Source: Hirsutella rhossiliensis
Taxonomy: Eukaryota > Ascomycota > Sordariomycetes > Hypocreales > Ophiocordycipitaceae
Length of the DNA: 64,000 nucleotides
Assembly: GCF_020360975.1 (NCBI RefSeq)
Contig: NW_025408686.1
Span: 744,001 to 808,000, forward strand
Reading direction: 5' to 3'
Part shown: in pieces, positions 54,800 to 64,000 of the stretch
Position numbering within the stretch: position 1 is the first letter of the stretch
Layout: every line of letters begins with the position of its first letter
The notes under the pieces: model-generated
The model's database searches: none
Seen by the model: the letters and a program-made list of their open reading frames with translations, nothing else
What the model was told of the DNA's origin: nothing
Made by a program: the position numbers and the translations under genes

Positions 54800-55774
54800 G
54801 GACAGGGACGGAGGCGACACGGGAGACAGCATGGGTGCGGTCGGGACAGTCGCGAGAGGTGCCCTGTTTTTCCACAAATAAAGCAGGTGCCATTATCCCA
54901 ATGGACCCTTTTCTCATCGTCGGTCAAGGCTCTGCCAGCATCACGCGAGGTGATAGGGTCGAGCCGGTCTTGTTCGGAGTCTTGGCGGTAGTCGGAGCAG
55001 TCTTAGTCGGCGCGCGGCGAGATCGGTCGGAAGAGCGGGAGTCCTGTGTCTGCCTCATACTCCTCTTCTGGCAGTGGACAGCGTCCTTAATGAACCCACA
55101 GAAAACCTCGTAGGTCACGGACTCGTCACGGGTCTTGGTCAAGAGGCTGTTATCTAGGTTGGCCGGGATGTGCTGCCACAAGGTATGCTTCATCTGGTCC
55201 TCGGGCACACGACCGGTCGCAGTTAAGTAGTCAAATTCCGCAAGGAAGTCCACAATGTCGGTCTTCCCATTCACGGTAAACTGGAGGCGTTGCAGGCGGT
55301 CAAGAGCCTCGGAAAGCTCATTCGGATTGCCATAGGCGGACTCGAGGGCTTGGATCATCTCTGCCACTCCAGAGAAGGGTCGAGTGTCAGAGGAGAAGCG
55401 GGTTTCAAGTGCTCGGCGGGCTTTTCCTCGAGCAGGTTATACAGACAGACCATCCGGCTGTTCTCAGTCCGGAAGGTTCGCACGTCTTCGTCAAATTTGT
55501 TCTTTATGCTCAGGATGAAGGAATGGAACTCGTCCTTCTTTCCTGAGAACGTCGCGGAGGCCTTGATGCGCGATTTGGCGGCGTCGCTGTACTCGGGGTT
55601 CTTGCCCTCTGGGAAGGGGGCAAAAACAGGCCAGGCAGCTTTGCCTGTTGGTCGGAAGGCCGGGCCATTTGGGCCGGCAAAAGCAGTCGAGGGCTCCCGG
55701 TGCTGTCGATTTGATTCAACAGACGGAGAGCGTTCATTTAGACGGGCCGTTAAGGCCGCAATCTGTTCCCTCAT
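54800..55774 (-). pseudogene. Chromovirus gag with zinc knuckle, frameshifted
   Basis: The frame from about 55774 (MREQIAALTARLNERSPSVE) contains AAKSRIKASATFSGKKDEFH and MVCLYNLLEEKPAEHLKP. A one-base shift at 55400-55402 leads to AEMIQALESAYGNPNELSEA and the retrotransposon-gag core LQRLQFTVNGKTDIVDFLAEF. The nucleocapsid zinc knuckle CFICGKTGHLSR...C (about 54885-54850) is split by another shift near 54849-54857. The true start may be farther right. Gag forms the particle that packages element RNA. Confidence 0.82.
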
Positions 55775-56189
55775 CTCGCGGATGAGAGCGTCTTGGGGCT
55801 CAGGGCAGCCATGGCTACTATTTCGGATTCAGTGGCTTGGCCAGCAAGCCGGGTGGAACGGCGAGGCTGATCAGAGGGCAGGGCTTCCTCGGATATCATA
55901 GTCGCGAGGTGATAGGTGTCGGAAATGATACCACGCGGAATCACGGTCAGATGCCTGCACGAGCAGGGACGGTCGGAGGTCAGACGGGACGAATCCCTTG
56001 GTCGGAACGGTTGGTCGGACGGCTACACACACGCGTAGTCTTGGTCGGAACGGACGTGATCTCAGCCTTGAGGATCACTTGGTCGGTGGTCGGAGTCTTG
56101 GTCGGAACGGTCAGAACGGATGCGCTGGATTTACGTCAGGCGCGTGTGACGTGAAAGCTCGGTGCCTATTTGCTTAATCGCTGGCAAGC

Positions 56190-56211
56190 GATCTTATTGA
56201 GCTTTGAGTAG
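56190..56211 (-). other. Probable primer-binding region next to the 5' LTR
   Basis: Minus-strand sequence CTACTCAAAGCTCAATAAGA directly follows the end of the 5' LTR, where minus-strand DNA synthesis is primed. I cannot match it to a given tRNA by eye. Confidence 0.35.
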
Positions 56212-56433
56212 TGTTACGGCCAGGCACATACGAGCCTTGACGGCTATAAAGATGTATTGGCACTATGAACAAAGACTCAAAGCTAAGGAGCAAGAAAGGA
56301 AGACTAGACTACACGACCGAGCGGGCCCTTATATAGACACGAGGTCGCGCGTGGGCACGTGATGCTGCTTGGGCACGTGACACTGGTGAGGTTCTGCGCT
56401 GGCGGCTCTACGCCGGCGCCCAGGGTCGTGACA
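56212..56433 (-). repeat. Right LTR (5' LTR of the minus-strand element)
   Basis: 222 bp, base-for-base the same as 50345-50566 as far as I can compare by eye, including the paired GGGCACGTGA motifs. It would carry the element promoter, reading leftwards. Confidence 0.93.
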
Positions 56434-56438
56434 CCCGA
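56434..56438. repeat. Target-site duplication, right copy (CCCGA)
   Basis: CCCGA follows the last base of the right LTR (GTGACA) and equals 50340-50344. Confidence 0.93.
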
Positions 56439-57266
56439 CGCTGCCGTGACGGCCCTCGAGGACCGCCTCATCAAGACGCAGAGATCCTCGGCCGCCGGCC
56501 TCGCGGCGCAGATGGCCAAGACCAACATCCAGGCGCCGCCCCTCCAGGCCCGGTCCACTGACGTGTTTCCCCCTGAGGCCGGCCTTTGGCACAAGCGGCC
56601 AGCCCGTCACGCTGTGGTCCAACTACTTCAACGTCACCTTCAAACCCATGGTGCTGTACAAGTACACCTTTGAGTTTGTCCAGGTCGGCTCCGAGACGTC
56701 GTCGGGCGAGCCGTCCAAGTCGTCCAAGGCCGCCAGCCGCGAGGTCAAGGGCCGCAAGCTCTACTTTGCCGTCCGCGAGCTGCTCGCCACCCTCAAGGCC
56801 GCCGACAAGACGCTCGTGCTCGCCACCGAGTACAAGAGCCAGCTCGTCTCGCTCCAGAAGCTCAAGCTGGCCGAGAACCCGGTGCGGTTCCGGCTGGCCG
56901 TCGAGACCAGCGGCGACAAGTGGGACGTCATCGAGGCCACCATCCACGGCCCGACAGAGGCGCCCCTCGACGCCCTGCTCAAGTACGTCGGCACCATGAG
57001 CGAGGGCCCCGTCGACGGCCTCTTCCCCCAAGTACCCGGACGTCGTCGACGCCCTCAACGTCATTCTCGGCCACGGCCCGCGCTCCAAGCTGCACGACAT
57101 CTCGGCCGTCGGCAGCGCCCGCTTCTTCCCCTTTGGCAAAGACGAGGCCGCCACCAACCTGTTCCAGGACTTTCACCAGCTCATCGCCGCCCGGGGTTTC
57201 TTCCAGTCGGCCCGCCTAGGCACCGGCCGGCTTCTGCTCAACGCAAACGTCAGCCACGGCGTCTTC
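56434..57266 (+). pseudogene. Argonaute, continuation (N domain and linker 1), truncated before PAZ
   Basis: It starts with the right target-site copy CCCGA and reads PDAAVTALEDRLIKTQRSSA, then after a shift near 56578-56588 FGTSGQPVTLWSNYFNVTF and MVLYKYTFEFVQVG, the Argonaute N-terminal domain. ELLATLKAADKTLVLATEYK and LLKYVGTMSEGPVDGLFP follow. A shift in the C5 run 57025-57029 leads to YPDVVDALNVILGHGPRSKL and the linker-1 hallmark GTGRLLLNANVSHGVF. Similarity stops at 57266. The frame runs on for about 67 unrelated codons to a stop at 57465-57467. PAZ and PIWI, with the slicer residues, are absent, so the gene was already cut short or rearranged here. Confidence 0.82.
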
Positions 57267-57872
57267 CCAAAGTTGATGCCGACGTGGGCAGCCCTCCCCT
57301 TGTCGCGAGGCTCCCTCCGCTGCAAGCTTCGCCACCCCCGACACTTCCCAGGCATGCACATGTACATTGTCATACATTGGGTCAACGGCGAGGGAAGAGA
57401 AATTAACGGACAAGTCCTGCCTCGCGTTCCCTCCCTGAACCCCGTCGCAGGGGAGGCTGCGGACTAGTCTGCACGATTCGGTTCGCCCCCCTGCGCCTAC
57501 AGAGAATTTGGCTACTCGTAATTTTGCAGCATTAGCGGATGTGATCGGCGCATAGATGCAGAAGCTGAACCTGGTCAAAGACGCATAAACCATCTCAGGG
57601 GTGGCCGGCAGGCGTCAGCTACAACAACGGACCACAGCCCGGAAGTGGAGGAAGGCGCATGATCCCACCCGACGATATGTGCAATGAGATGGCCAAAGCT
57701 GCGCCTTGGGGATTCTCGGGATGATTCGCTGGAGCTCTCGTCCCGGCCAGGCAGCCCGTCTCATACTCGTTTAGATAGTGAAGGAGGTAGGCACCACCCC
57801 CTTTTGTCCCAGTTTCCATATCTCCCATTTTCTTGCAACTCTCCGAAAGCCAACGAAGCCCTCCTTCCCGCC
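57267..57872. other. Region after the Argonaute break, no gene recognised
   Basis: It starts with an open stretch lacking PAZ similarity and then normal intergenic sequence. A breakpoint at about 57266 separates Argonaute from unrelated DNA. Confidence 0.4.
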
Positions 57873-58217
57873 ATGTCGACTGACACTACCTCGACTATGC
57901 AGGGGAATATGAGTTCCACTGAATCGATTGCCTGTGGACAAACTGGTCATCTTCGTGCTCTCGATATGCTTCTTTGTCCTACCTCGCCCACATCAGAATT
58001 CTCGGATACCGAAAGCCAATTCAACAGCACAAACTGCCGTGACAGATATCCACAAGACGAGATTGAAGTGTCACCTACACAAAATATACAGCCCTCGTTT
58101 GCACCTAGCGATCTTGAAGAGAGTGATTACTCTTCATTTTGGGGCGATGACAAGGAGAATCGTCCTCCTACTGGGCTCGTTTTCGAGTCACTGTATCCGA
58201 TACTTGCCATCGAGTAG
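57873..58217 (+). CDS. Small acidic hypothetical protein, possibly first exon
   Basis: ATG 57873 opens MSTDTTSTMQGNMSSTESIA to a stop at 58217, 114 codons. It is Ser/Thr-rich and acidic (SDLEESDYSSFWGDDKENRP). A GTATCC at about 58193 could be a donor leading to the frame at 58262-58507, which contains CKPVRITISISQSSPSDSS. No known domain is recognised; a small regulatory protein is only a guess. Confidence 0.33.
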   Translation: MSTDTTSTMQGNMSSTESIACGQTGHLRALDMLLCPTSPTSEFSDTESQFNSTNCRDRYPQDEIEVSPTQNIQPSFAPSDLEESDYSSFWGDDKENRPPTGLVFESLYPILAIE

Positions 58218-59600
58218 AGGCCAGCGGTACAGTCGAGAACGGACAAGGCAAACAGGTTGAGATGGAACTTGACCTCCCTCTCTGCAAGCCTGTTAGAATT
58301 ACTATCAGCATTTCTCAGTCTTCTCCTTCGGACTCGTCACGACACACCAGGAAATGCGAGCGGAGAGACCATGGCGGGATATACGGGGGTGTGAGTACAG
58401 AATGTCGAGCGCCTGAAAGAATATGGCAAAGCCATGGGCAAGGGCATAAGCGACAGCGGATTCACAAAATCCGGAGGAGCAAGCAACCAGCCGTGGAGGA
58501 GTGTTGAATTGTTATATCTTCACCAGTCCTTATAATGGTAGTAGTCCTTAGATATCTCCTCTAAGAAACGCTGGTTCCACAAGCTGGCATTTGCATCCTC
58601 GCTCGCCTTCATGCGAGACTTGTCGGGGAATTGCCCTCGGGTCACCGAATCATGCGAGGCGTATCGATGATCCAAAACGGCGTCGGTTGTGACCGCCCCC
58701 TGCCGCCTTTCAGCACGAGTCCAAGTCTAAGTGAGTCGGTCAACAGCGTCAACTCGGTCGTGAGCACACTGCGGCGAGTCGTTTGTGGCGATAGAACTGC
58801 CCGGGGCTTCCCGCAGTCGCATGTGACTTGAGCATGTTGAAATTGAATCCAGGCTCCTCGCCAAATCCCTTGTCTGAGGTTGACTGTTGCTTTTTGGCAC
58901 TCTCCACCACAAGTGTGATGAGTGATTGCCGCTGCTTTCCCCTAGGTTTGGGTGTCGTGCGCTGGAATAGCTGCCGCTGCATGCTCGGCTCGCTGCGGTC
59001 ACTGCCATCTGAACTGTACCTAGTCGTCTGCGTTGAGCTCTTCGGCCCCAGAGTTTGGAATCCGATTGAAGCTTCGGTTGTAGACGTAAGTAGAGCATAT
59101 ATAGACGTCTGGACACTCCCTACAGCGTGACGGGTAGGGCGGGACGAGCCGGTAATCCTTAACTAGCGAGCCCTTCTGCGAGTCCGAGGAAAACCTTCTT
59201 GTCATTTAGACGACTGGTGGAAATTTTCGTGAACTAACGTAGGGAGTTCGAGTGAAGAGAGTGTGACTAAACTGAAGATCATACATGCAAGATGATGTAC
59301 GCGGAAGGCATGGCTTCCTTTAATGCTTTGGAGGGCACCTTTGCGTCGCGCTTGCAGCTATGAAAGAATTATTTGGAGCGTTTGCATCGACCTGAACGCG
59401 GCATCTGCGGGTGACCTAATTTGGAACGTTTAAATTGAAGGAAGTAGCCGTAGGCAGACCGAGGACAGTGATGTAAAATTACCGTCACTCTGAATCAATG
59501 CCCTCAGAATGATACCAGTGCTCCGCCGACCGTTCAGTACCGGGTTCTGTCACCACAGACAGCTGCATCTCTCTATCTACCCGTTTCCTCTGGTGCTCTC
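58218..59600. other. Intergenic region left of the second gypsy element
   Basis: Normal composition. Open frames on both strands are short and domain-less. No repeat is obvious. Confidence 0.4.
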
Positions 59601-59838
59601 TGTCACGGGCTGTGCCCGGCTGGTGGACCCGGTTGTACCGGGTCCGGTGGGTCGTGCTCCGGTGGCAACACCGGCCCCGCTCCGCGGACCCAGAAGCTGC
59701 GAGAACATTCCGAGAAGGGTAATATAAGCTCGCACTCGAGGCTACGCCTCGAGTTCAGCTTCTTTCCTCCTTAGCTCTAGATAGACAACACCTAGGCACC
59801 TGCTTGTTGAATAAACTCCGGGCCAGCCTTTCACATAT
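59601..59838 (+). repeat. Candidate 5' LTR of the second gypsy element
   Basis: It starts TGTCACGGGCTGTGCCCGG and ends near CTTTCACA, 45 bp before gag. It contains several hairpins (GACCCGG/CCGGGTC at about 59627-59645; CTCGAGGC/GCCTCGAG with a 3-nt loop at 59735-59753) and a TATAAG box at 59723. The matching 3' LTR lies beyond the window, so the ends are unconfirmed. Confidence 0.45.
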
Positions 59839-59883
59839 CTAGAGCTCCTTCTAAATACCGCAAGCTGCAGACTGCTCGTCAGG

Positions 59884-60987
59884 ATGGACCAGCAGAGTGA
59901 GCCCAAGTCTCCAGCAGCAATGGATTGACCAACGCATTCAAGAAGCGGTCAATGCGACTCTCAGCCCTCTACAGGACCAACTTTCCTTGCTGATGGAGCA
60001 ACTCGGGCGAGCGCAGCCGCAGAGCGCCGACTTGCAATCGCCGCCAGTGGCACGAGGATTGGGCGAGAGCACGCCTGGCTTGGGCACGCCCTCCCAAAAC
60101 CTGCGGTACTGGAATGCGGAAACCGTTGCCCAACCCACCCAAGTATGACGGCTCACGGAAGAGCTACTCCGCCTGGGCCAGGCAGATGCGAGACAAGCTG
60201 GACCTTGATGCACACTACTACAGTGGAAATCGCGAACTTTGGTACCTCATCAACTCATGTTTGGACGAGCGACCACAGCAAGTGGTCGCTACCTTTTACG
60301 CCGCGGGAGGCCCTGGGGTAGCTACGACCCCAAGAGTTCATGCGATACCTCGACCGAACCTACCAGGACAGCAACATCCAATCCCGCGCTGCTGCCACGC
60401 TGAGAACTATGCGGCAGCGCGAAGACCAACCTCTCGCGTCCTTCCTTCCCCGATTCGAACAGGCATTAGCTGAAGCCGGGGGAGCAGACTGGCCGGACAG
60501 TGCAAAGATCGTATTTCTAGAGAACGCAATAAATGCACGCCTCCAAGAGAGTTTGGTCACAGCCGTCCTACCCGACGACTACCAGGGATGGCTTGCGAGA
60601 GTTCAGGAAATTGCGGGCAGATTGGAGAGACTGAAACCCGGTAGGCAGCCGACGTCGACTGAGCGGACGCCTCAACAGCTACCAAGGCAACGACCCAAGG
60701 AGGAACCGGAGGACCCCGACGGAGATGTTAAGATGACGGACATCAACCGTATTGGCCACGAGTCGAAGGGTCGTCGACATGTCGATAAGAAGCCGAAGGA
60801 TGAGCGCCGCTGCTATCGCTGTGGTCGGACGGATCATCTTATCGTGGACTGCCCAGCCCAGGTGGTCTTTCCTGGCGAAGGGAAGCAACAGCGACCTAAA
60901 GCTGCGCGCATGAAGAAGCCCGATGCCGCAGATGATTCGGAATCAACCGCAGCATCCAGTGAGGACGAGTCGGCGGGAAAAGACTAG
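59884..60987 (+). pseudogene. Ty3/gypsy gag with zinc knuckle, frameshifted
   Basis: ATG 59884 (MDQQSE) moves after a shift near 59900 to QQQWIDQRIQEAVNATLSPL, and after another near 60110 to LPNPPKYDGSRKSYSAWARQ, the usual gag core start. A shift near 60320 leads to EFMRYLDRTYQDSNIQSRAA and a long clean frame ending at TAG 60987. The zinc knuckle is CYRCGRTDHLIVDC (about 60810-60851). Downstream pol follows at once. Gag packages element RNA; this copy has three shifts. Confidence 0.85.
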
Positions 60988-63900
60988 CCCCGGGCGAAAG
61001 CGGGCGCCGGGGCCTGCAAAGGCAGACATCCGGGACTGGGAAGCGTTCAAGCCACGAATGAATAGTCGGACTGTATTAGTCAACGCGCGGGTAAACCGAG
61101 GCTATCGAATACGCGCCCTTGTCGACTGTGGATGTGACTGCTATGCCGTGATCGACGAAGCCCTTGTTCGGAAGCTGCGGATACCCTTCGTCGACTCGAA
61201 ACCACGAGAAATTGGGGGATTCTCAGAGTCAGCGAAGAGTGTCATATCCCCAGGGTCGTGGCTGTTGTGGTCGAGACAGCTGGATTTGACGAACGTGTCT
61301 TTGCATACGTGATCCCAAGCCTGGGCCAGGACATGTTCCTCGGCCGGCCTTGGATGGAGAGAAATCACGTCGTGTACGATGCTGCCAAGCAGCGAATGTA
61401 CCATGGGAGGGCAGGTGTGACGATACGCCTCATTGGGCAGGAAGAGCCCGCCAAGATACGCGCGATTCGAAGCGCAAGACTCGTGTCGGCAGCCGTATTC
61501 ACGGCGGAGTGTCGACGCGCAAAGAGACGCAAGAAGTGCAACGCGATCTCGATTCATGCAATCAGTTTGTCGGATATAGAGAGGGCGCTTCAGCCGAAGC
61601 CGCCAGTCGATCCGAGCGAGAAGGTCCCGGCAGAAGTGCTGAAAGAATTCCGCGACCTATTCTCACCAGAAGAGGCAATGAAGCTGCCGCCACATCGACC
61701 GGGTGTGGATCATGAAGTCAACCTGCAGCCTGACAAGAACGGCAACGAGCCACCCCTTCCGTGGGGCCCACTCTACAACATGTCACGAGAAGAGCTGTTG
61801 GTCTTGCGAAAGACCCTGAAAGACCTGCTGGACAGAGGATTCATCCGAGCGAGTAGCTCAGCGGCTGCCGCGCCGGTGCTGTTCGTGCGGAAGCCGAATG
61901 GAGGGCTGCGATTTTGTTGCGACTACCGAGCGCTGAATGCAATCACCAAGCGCGACCGATACCCACTGCCCTTCATCGCGGAGACCCTGCAGAATCTGGC
62001 CAAGGCTAAGTGGTTCACCAAGTTGGACGTGGTGGCCGCTTTCCATAAGATCCGCATGGCTCCGGGACATGAGGAAAGAATGCATTTCGCACGAGGTTTG
62101 GGCTCTACAAGTGGCTCGTGTGCCCTTTCGGCCTGAGCGGCGCCCCGGCATCATTCCAACGATACATGAACAGTGTATTGCGCGAATGGCTGGACGACTT
62201 TGTCACAGCGTACCTGGATGATGTACTGATCTACTCGAGCGGTTCGAAGGCGGATCATGAGGCTAAGGTGCGACGAGTTCTCCAAGCACTCGCCGACGCT
62301 GGGCTGCACCTAGACCCAGCGAAGTGCGAGTTTTCGGTACAAGAGGTCAAATACCTTGGGTTCATCGTCAACGCAGGGAAAGGAATCGCCTGCGACCCCG
62401 AAAAGCAGCGCGCCATCCGCGAATGGGAGGCCCCGACCACGGTGAAGGGTGTCAGAAGCTTTCTGGGCTTCGCCAACTATTACCGGATCTTCATCCCCGA
62501 CTATGCCAAGATCACGCAGTCTCTGGATGCCCTGCTTAAGAAAGGAACTGCCTTTCATTGGGGACGAGCGGAGAACGAGGCGTTTCAGGAGCTGAAGCGA
62601 CGATTTTGCGAGTCACCGGTGCTCAAGCAGTGGGACCCGAGCCTCCCGACCTTTTTGGAGACGGATTGCTCAGGCTACGCATTGGGAGGCGTCCTGTCGC
62701 AGGAAGGCCCAGATGGACGTCGACACGCATGCGCCTTCTTCTCGAAGCGACTTTCGCCAGCGGAGTACAACTATCCCATTCACGACAAGGAGATGCTTGC
62801 CATCATGAGATGTCTCGACAACTGGAACGCCGAACTTAGGAGCTGCGGCCCATTTACAATCCTTACCGATCACCGCAACCTGGAGTATTTCATGACACGC
62901 CAGAAGCTCACGGAACGGCAGAGCCGTTGGGCAGCCGAATTGTCCCAGTTCGACTTCAAGCTCGAGTATCGACCGGGAAGCGAGGCTGTCGTGCCTGATG
63001 CGTTGTCCCGCCGTGAACAAGACAAGCCACAGGGCATTGACGACGAGCGGGAACAAGGAAGAATGATACAGTTGATACCGGATAGTGCCATTCCATCATC
63101 GACAAGAGCATGTATCAACGCGATGAGTTCTGACTGTTCAGAGGCATCCACCCTGCCGAAGATGAAGGTCTTCGAGGTAGCGGACCTGCAGCAACTCTGG
63201 GACGAAACGGTGGCGAAGGACTCGATATTCCGGGCAGCCTATAAGGCAGTCCGCGATCGCGAGCGTGCCTTCCCGCCCTCGCTGGGCCTGAAGATCCAGA
63301 TTTCAGAATGTGCGATCGACGCAGGCAAAAGGCTGACATTCAGAGACCGTATTTGGGTGCCGGGTGGATCCGGAGGAGGGTAACCAGGAGGAAGCTGAGA
63401 AAGACCAGTTGAGAACCCGCATTGTGCAGCAGTCGCATGACTCTGTTGCGACCGGTCATCCCGGCAGGGAAGGTACGCTGGCTATTGTGGCTCGGCGATT
63501 CTACTGGCCTGGGCAGTCCCAGCTGGTTCGCCGGTACGTAGCCAATTGCGACACCTGCGGCAGAGCACACATCTGGCGCCAGTCGAAAGGGATTTCTCAA
63601 GCCTCTGCCGATTCCAGATCGACCCCGAAGCCATTTGTCCATGGACTTCATCACAGATCTGCCGCCTACTGGACCGAGCAAGGCAAGGTACCTGTGGGTG
63701 ATTGTGGACAGACTGACAAAGGCTGTGACCCTCGAGGTGATGGACAACATGGAAGCTGAGCAGTGTGCAAACCGTTTTCTCCAGTGTCATTACCGATTTC
63801 ACGGAATGCCACGGTCCATCGTCAGCGACCGCGGGAGCAACTGGCTAAGTAGGTTCTGGAAGAGGTTCTGCCGTCTTGCAGGTGTCACGCAGAAATTGAG

Positions 63901-64000
63901 CACGGCCTATCATCCTCAGACGGACGGAGGGCCAGAGAGAATGAACCAGGAGATCGAGGCCTACCTGAGAGCCTACGTGTCGTACGTGCAGGACGACTGG
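60988..64000 (+). pseudogene. Ty3/gypsy pol (protease, RT, RNase H, integrase), runs off the window
   Basis: The protease region reads ALVDCGCDCYAVIDEAL (about 61107), with DCG where the family has DS/TG. RT has RFCCDYRALNAITKRDRYPL and FTKLDVVAAFHKIRM. A shift near 62080-62100 precedes PFGLSGAPASFQRYMNSVL and the catalytic YLDDVLIYSS (about 62212). RNase H includes FLETDCSGYALGGVLS and DKEMLAIMRCLDNW, ending VVPDALSRRE (62990). After a shift near 63360 the integrase zinc site HPGREGTLAIVARRFYWPG with CDTCGR follows, then MDFITDLPP, IVSDRGSNWLS and HPQTDGGPERMNQEI. The element is cut by the window edge at 64000. No chromodomain can be judged. Confidence 0.88.

Larger units (their letters stand above)
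50345..56433 (-). mobile_element. Complete Ty3/gypsy chromovirus inserted in Argonaute
   Basis: A 6,089-bp element with two 222-bp LTRs, internal gag and pol on the minus strand, a polypurine tract and a perfect 5-bp target duplication. Pol ends in a chromodomain, which defines a chromovirus. By eye the LTRs are identical, so the insertion is recent. The gag and pol frames are nevertheless broken by single-base shifts, several in short homopolymer runs. Confidence 0.92.

Noticed and set aside
9479..64000. A complete Starship element
   Set aside because: Only a captain-like gene and cargo-like neighbours are seen. No terminal repeats, target duplication or empty site can be shown from the window.
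1..64000. tRNA, rRNA and CRISPR features
   Set aside because: I looked for conserved tRNA arms, rRNA segments and regular direct repeats with spacers and saw none. The only tRNA-like string is the copia primer site.

Overview
The window looks like a transposon-rich accessory region of a filamentous ascomycete chromosome (Pezizomycotina; a Sordariomycete-like fungus is my guess). The reasons are short GT-AG introns, a Zn2Cys6 regulator, a HeLo-like STAND N-terminal protein, a fungal Argonaute, fungal Helitrons and chromoviruses, and a block mutated in the CpA-to-TpA pattern of repeat-induced point mutation (RIP). I see no bacterial operons, rRNA, tRNA or CRISPR.

Layout. 1-9061 is a RIP-mutated, CA/TG-poor, AT-rich block. 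It holds a Ty1/copia pol relic, two copies of its LTR in inverted orientation (one lightly and one heavily mutated), and a long reading frame full of TAG/TAA. The block stops abruptly at about 9062. 9479-11912 is a DUF3435-type tyrosine recombinase with C2H2 fingers, with three clear introns and several frameshifts. 14.8-20.3 kb is a second Ty1/copia element on the minus strand. 21.8-28.3 kb holds cellular-type genes: a Zn2Cys6 regulator, an ATP-dependent DNA ligase and a hypothetical protein. 29.2-48.9 kb is a Helitron mosaic: two truncated direct copies, two LINE endonuclease relics in opposite orientation, an embedded HeLo-like gene, unidentified genes, and one nearly full Rep-helicase Helitron. 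49.0-49.3 kb is the C-terminal end of a piggyBac-like transposase. 50.0-57.3 kb is an Argonaute relic split by a complete Ty3/gypsy chromovirus with identical 222-bp LTRs and a perfect 5-bp target duplication. 59.6-64.0 kb is a second Ty3/gypsy element that runs off the window.

How it fits together. The locus records a conflict between mobile DNA and host defence. RIP has shredded the left block, an RNA-silencing gene has itself been broken by a retrotransposon, and a gene of the kind linked to fungal innate immunity sits among transposons. The DUF3435 recombinase, followed by unrelated cargo-like genes, resembles the layout of giant fungal Starship elements, but no element ends were found.

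One caution applies throughout. Almost every gene, including the youngest element, carries single-base frameshifts, many of them in short homopolymer runs. Either the region is decaying uniformly or the assembly keeps indel errors, so several entries called pseudogene may be intact genes.
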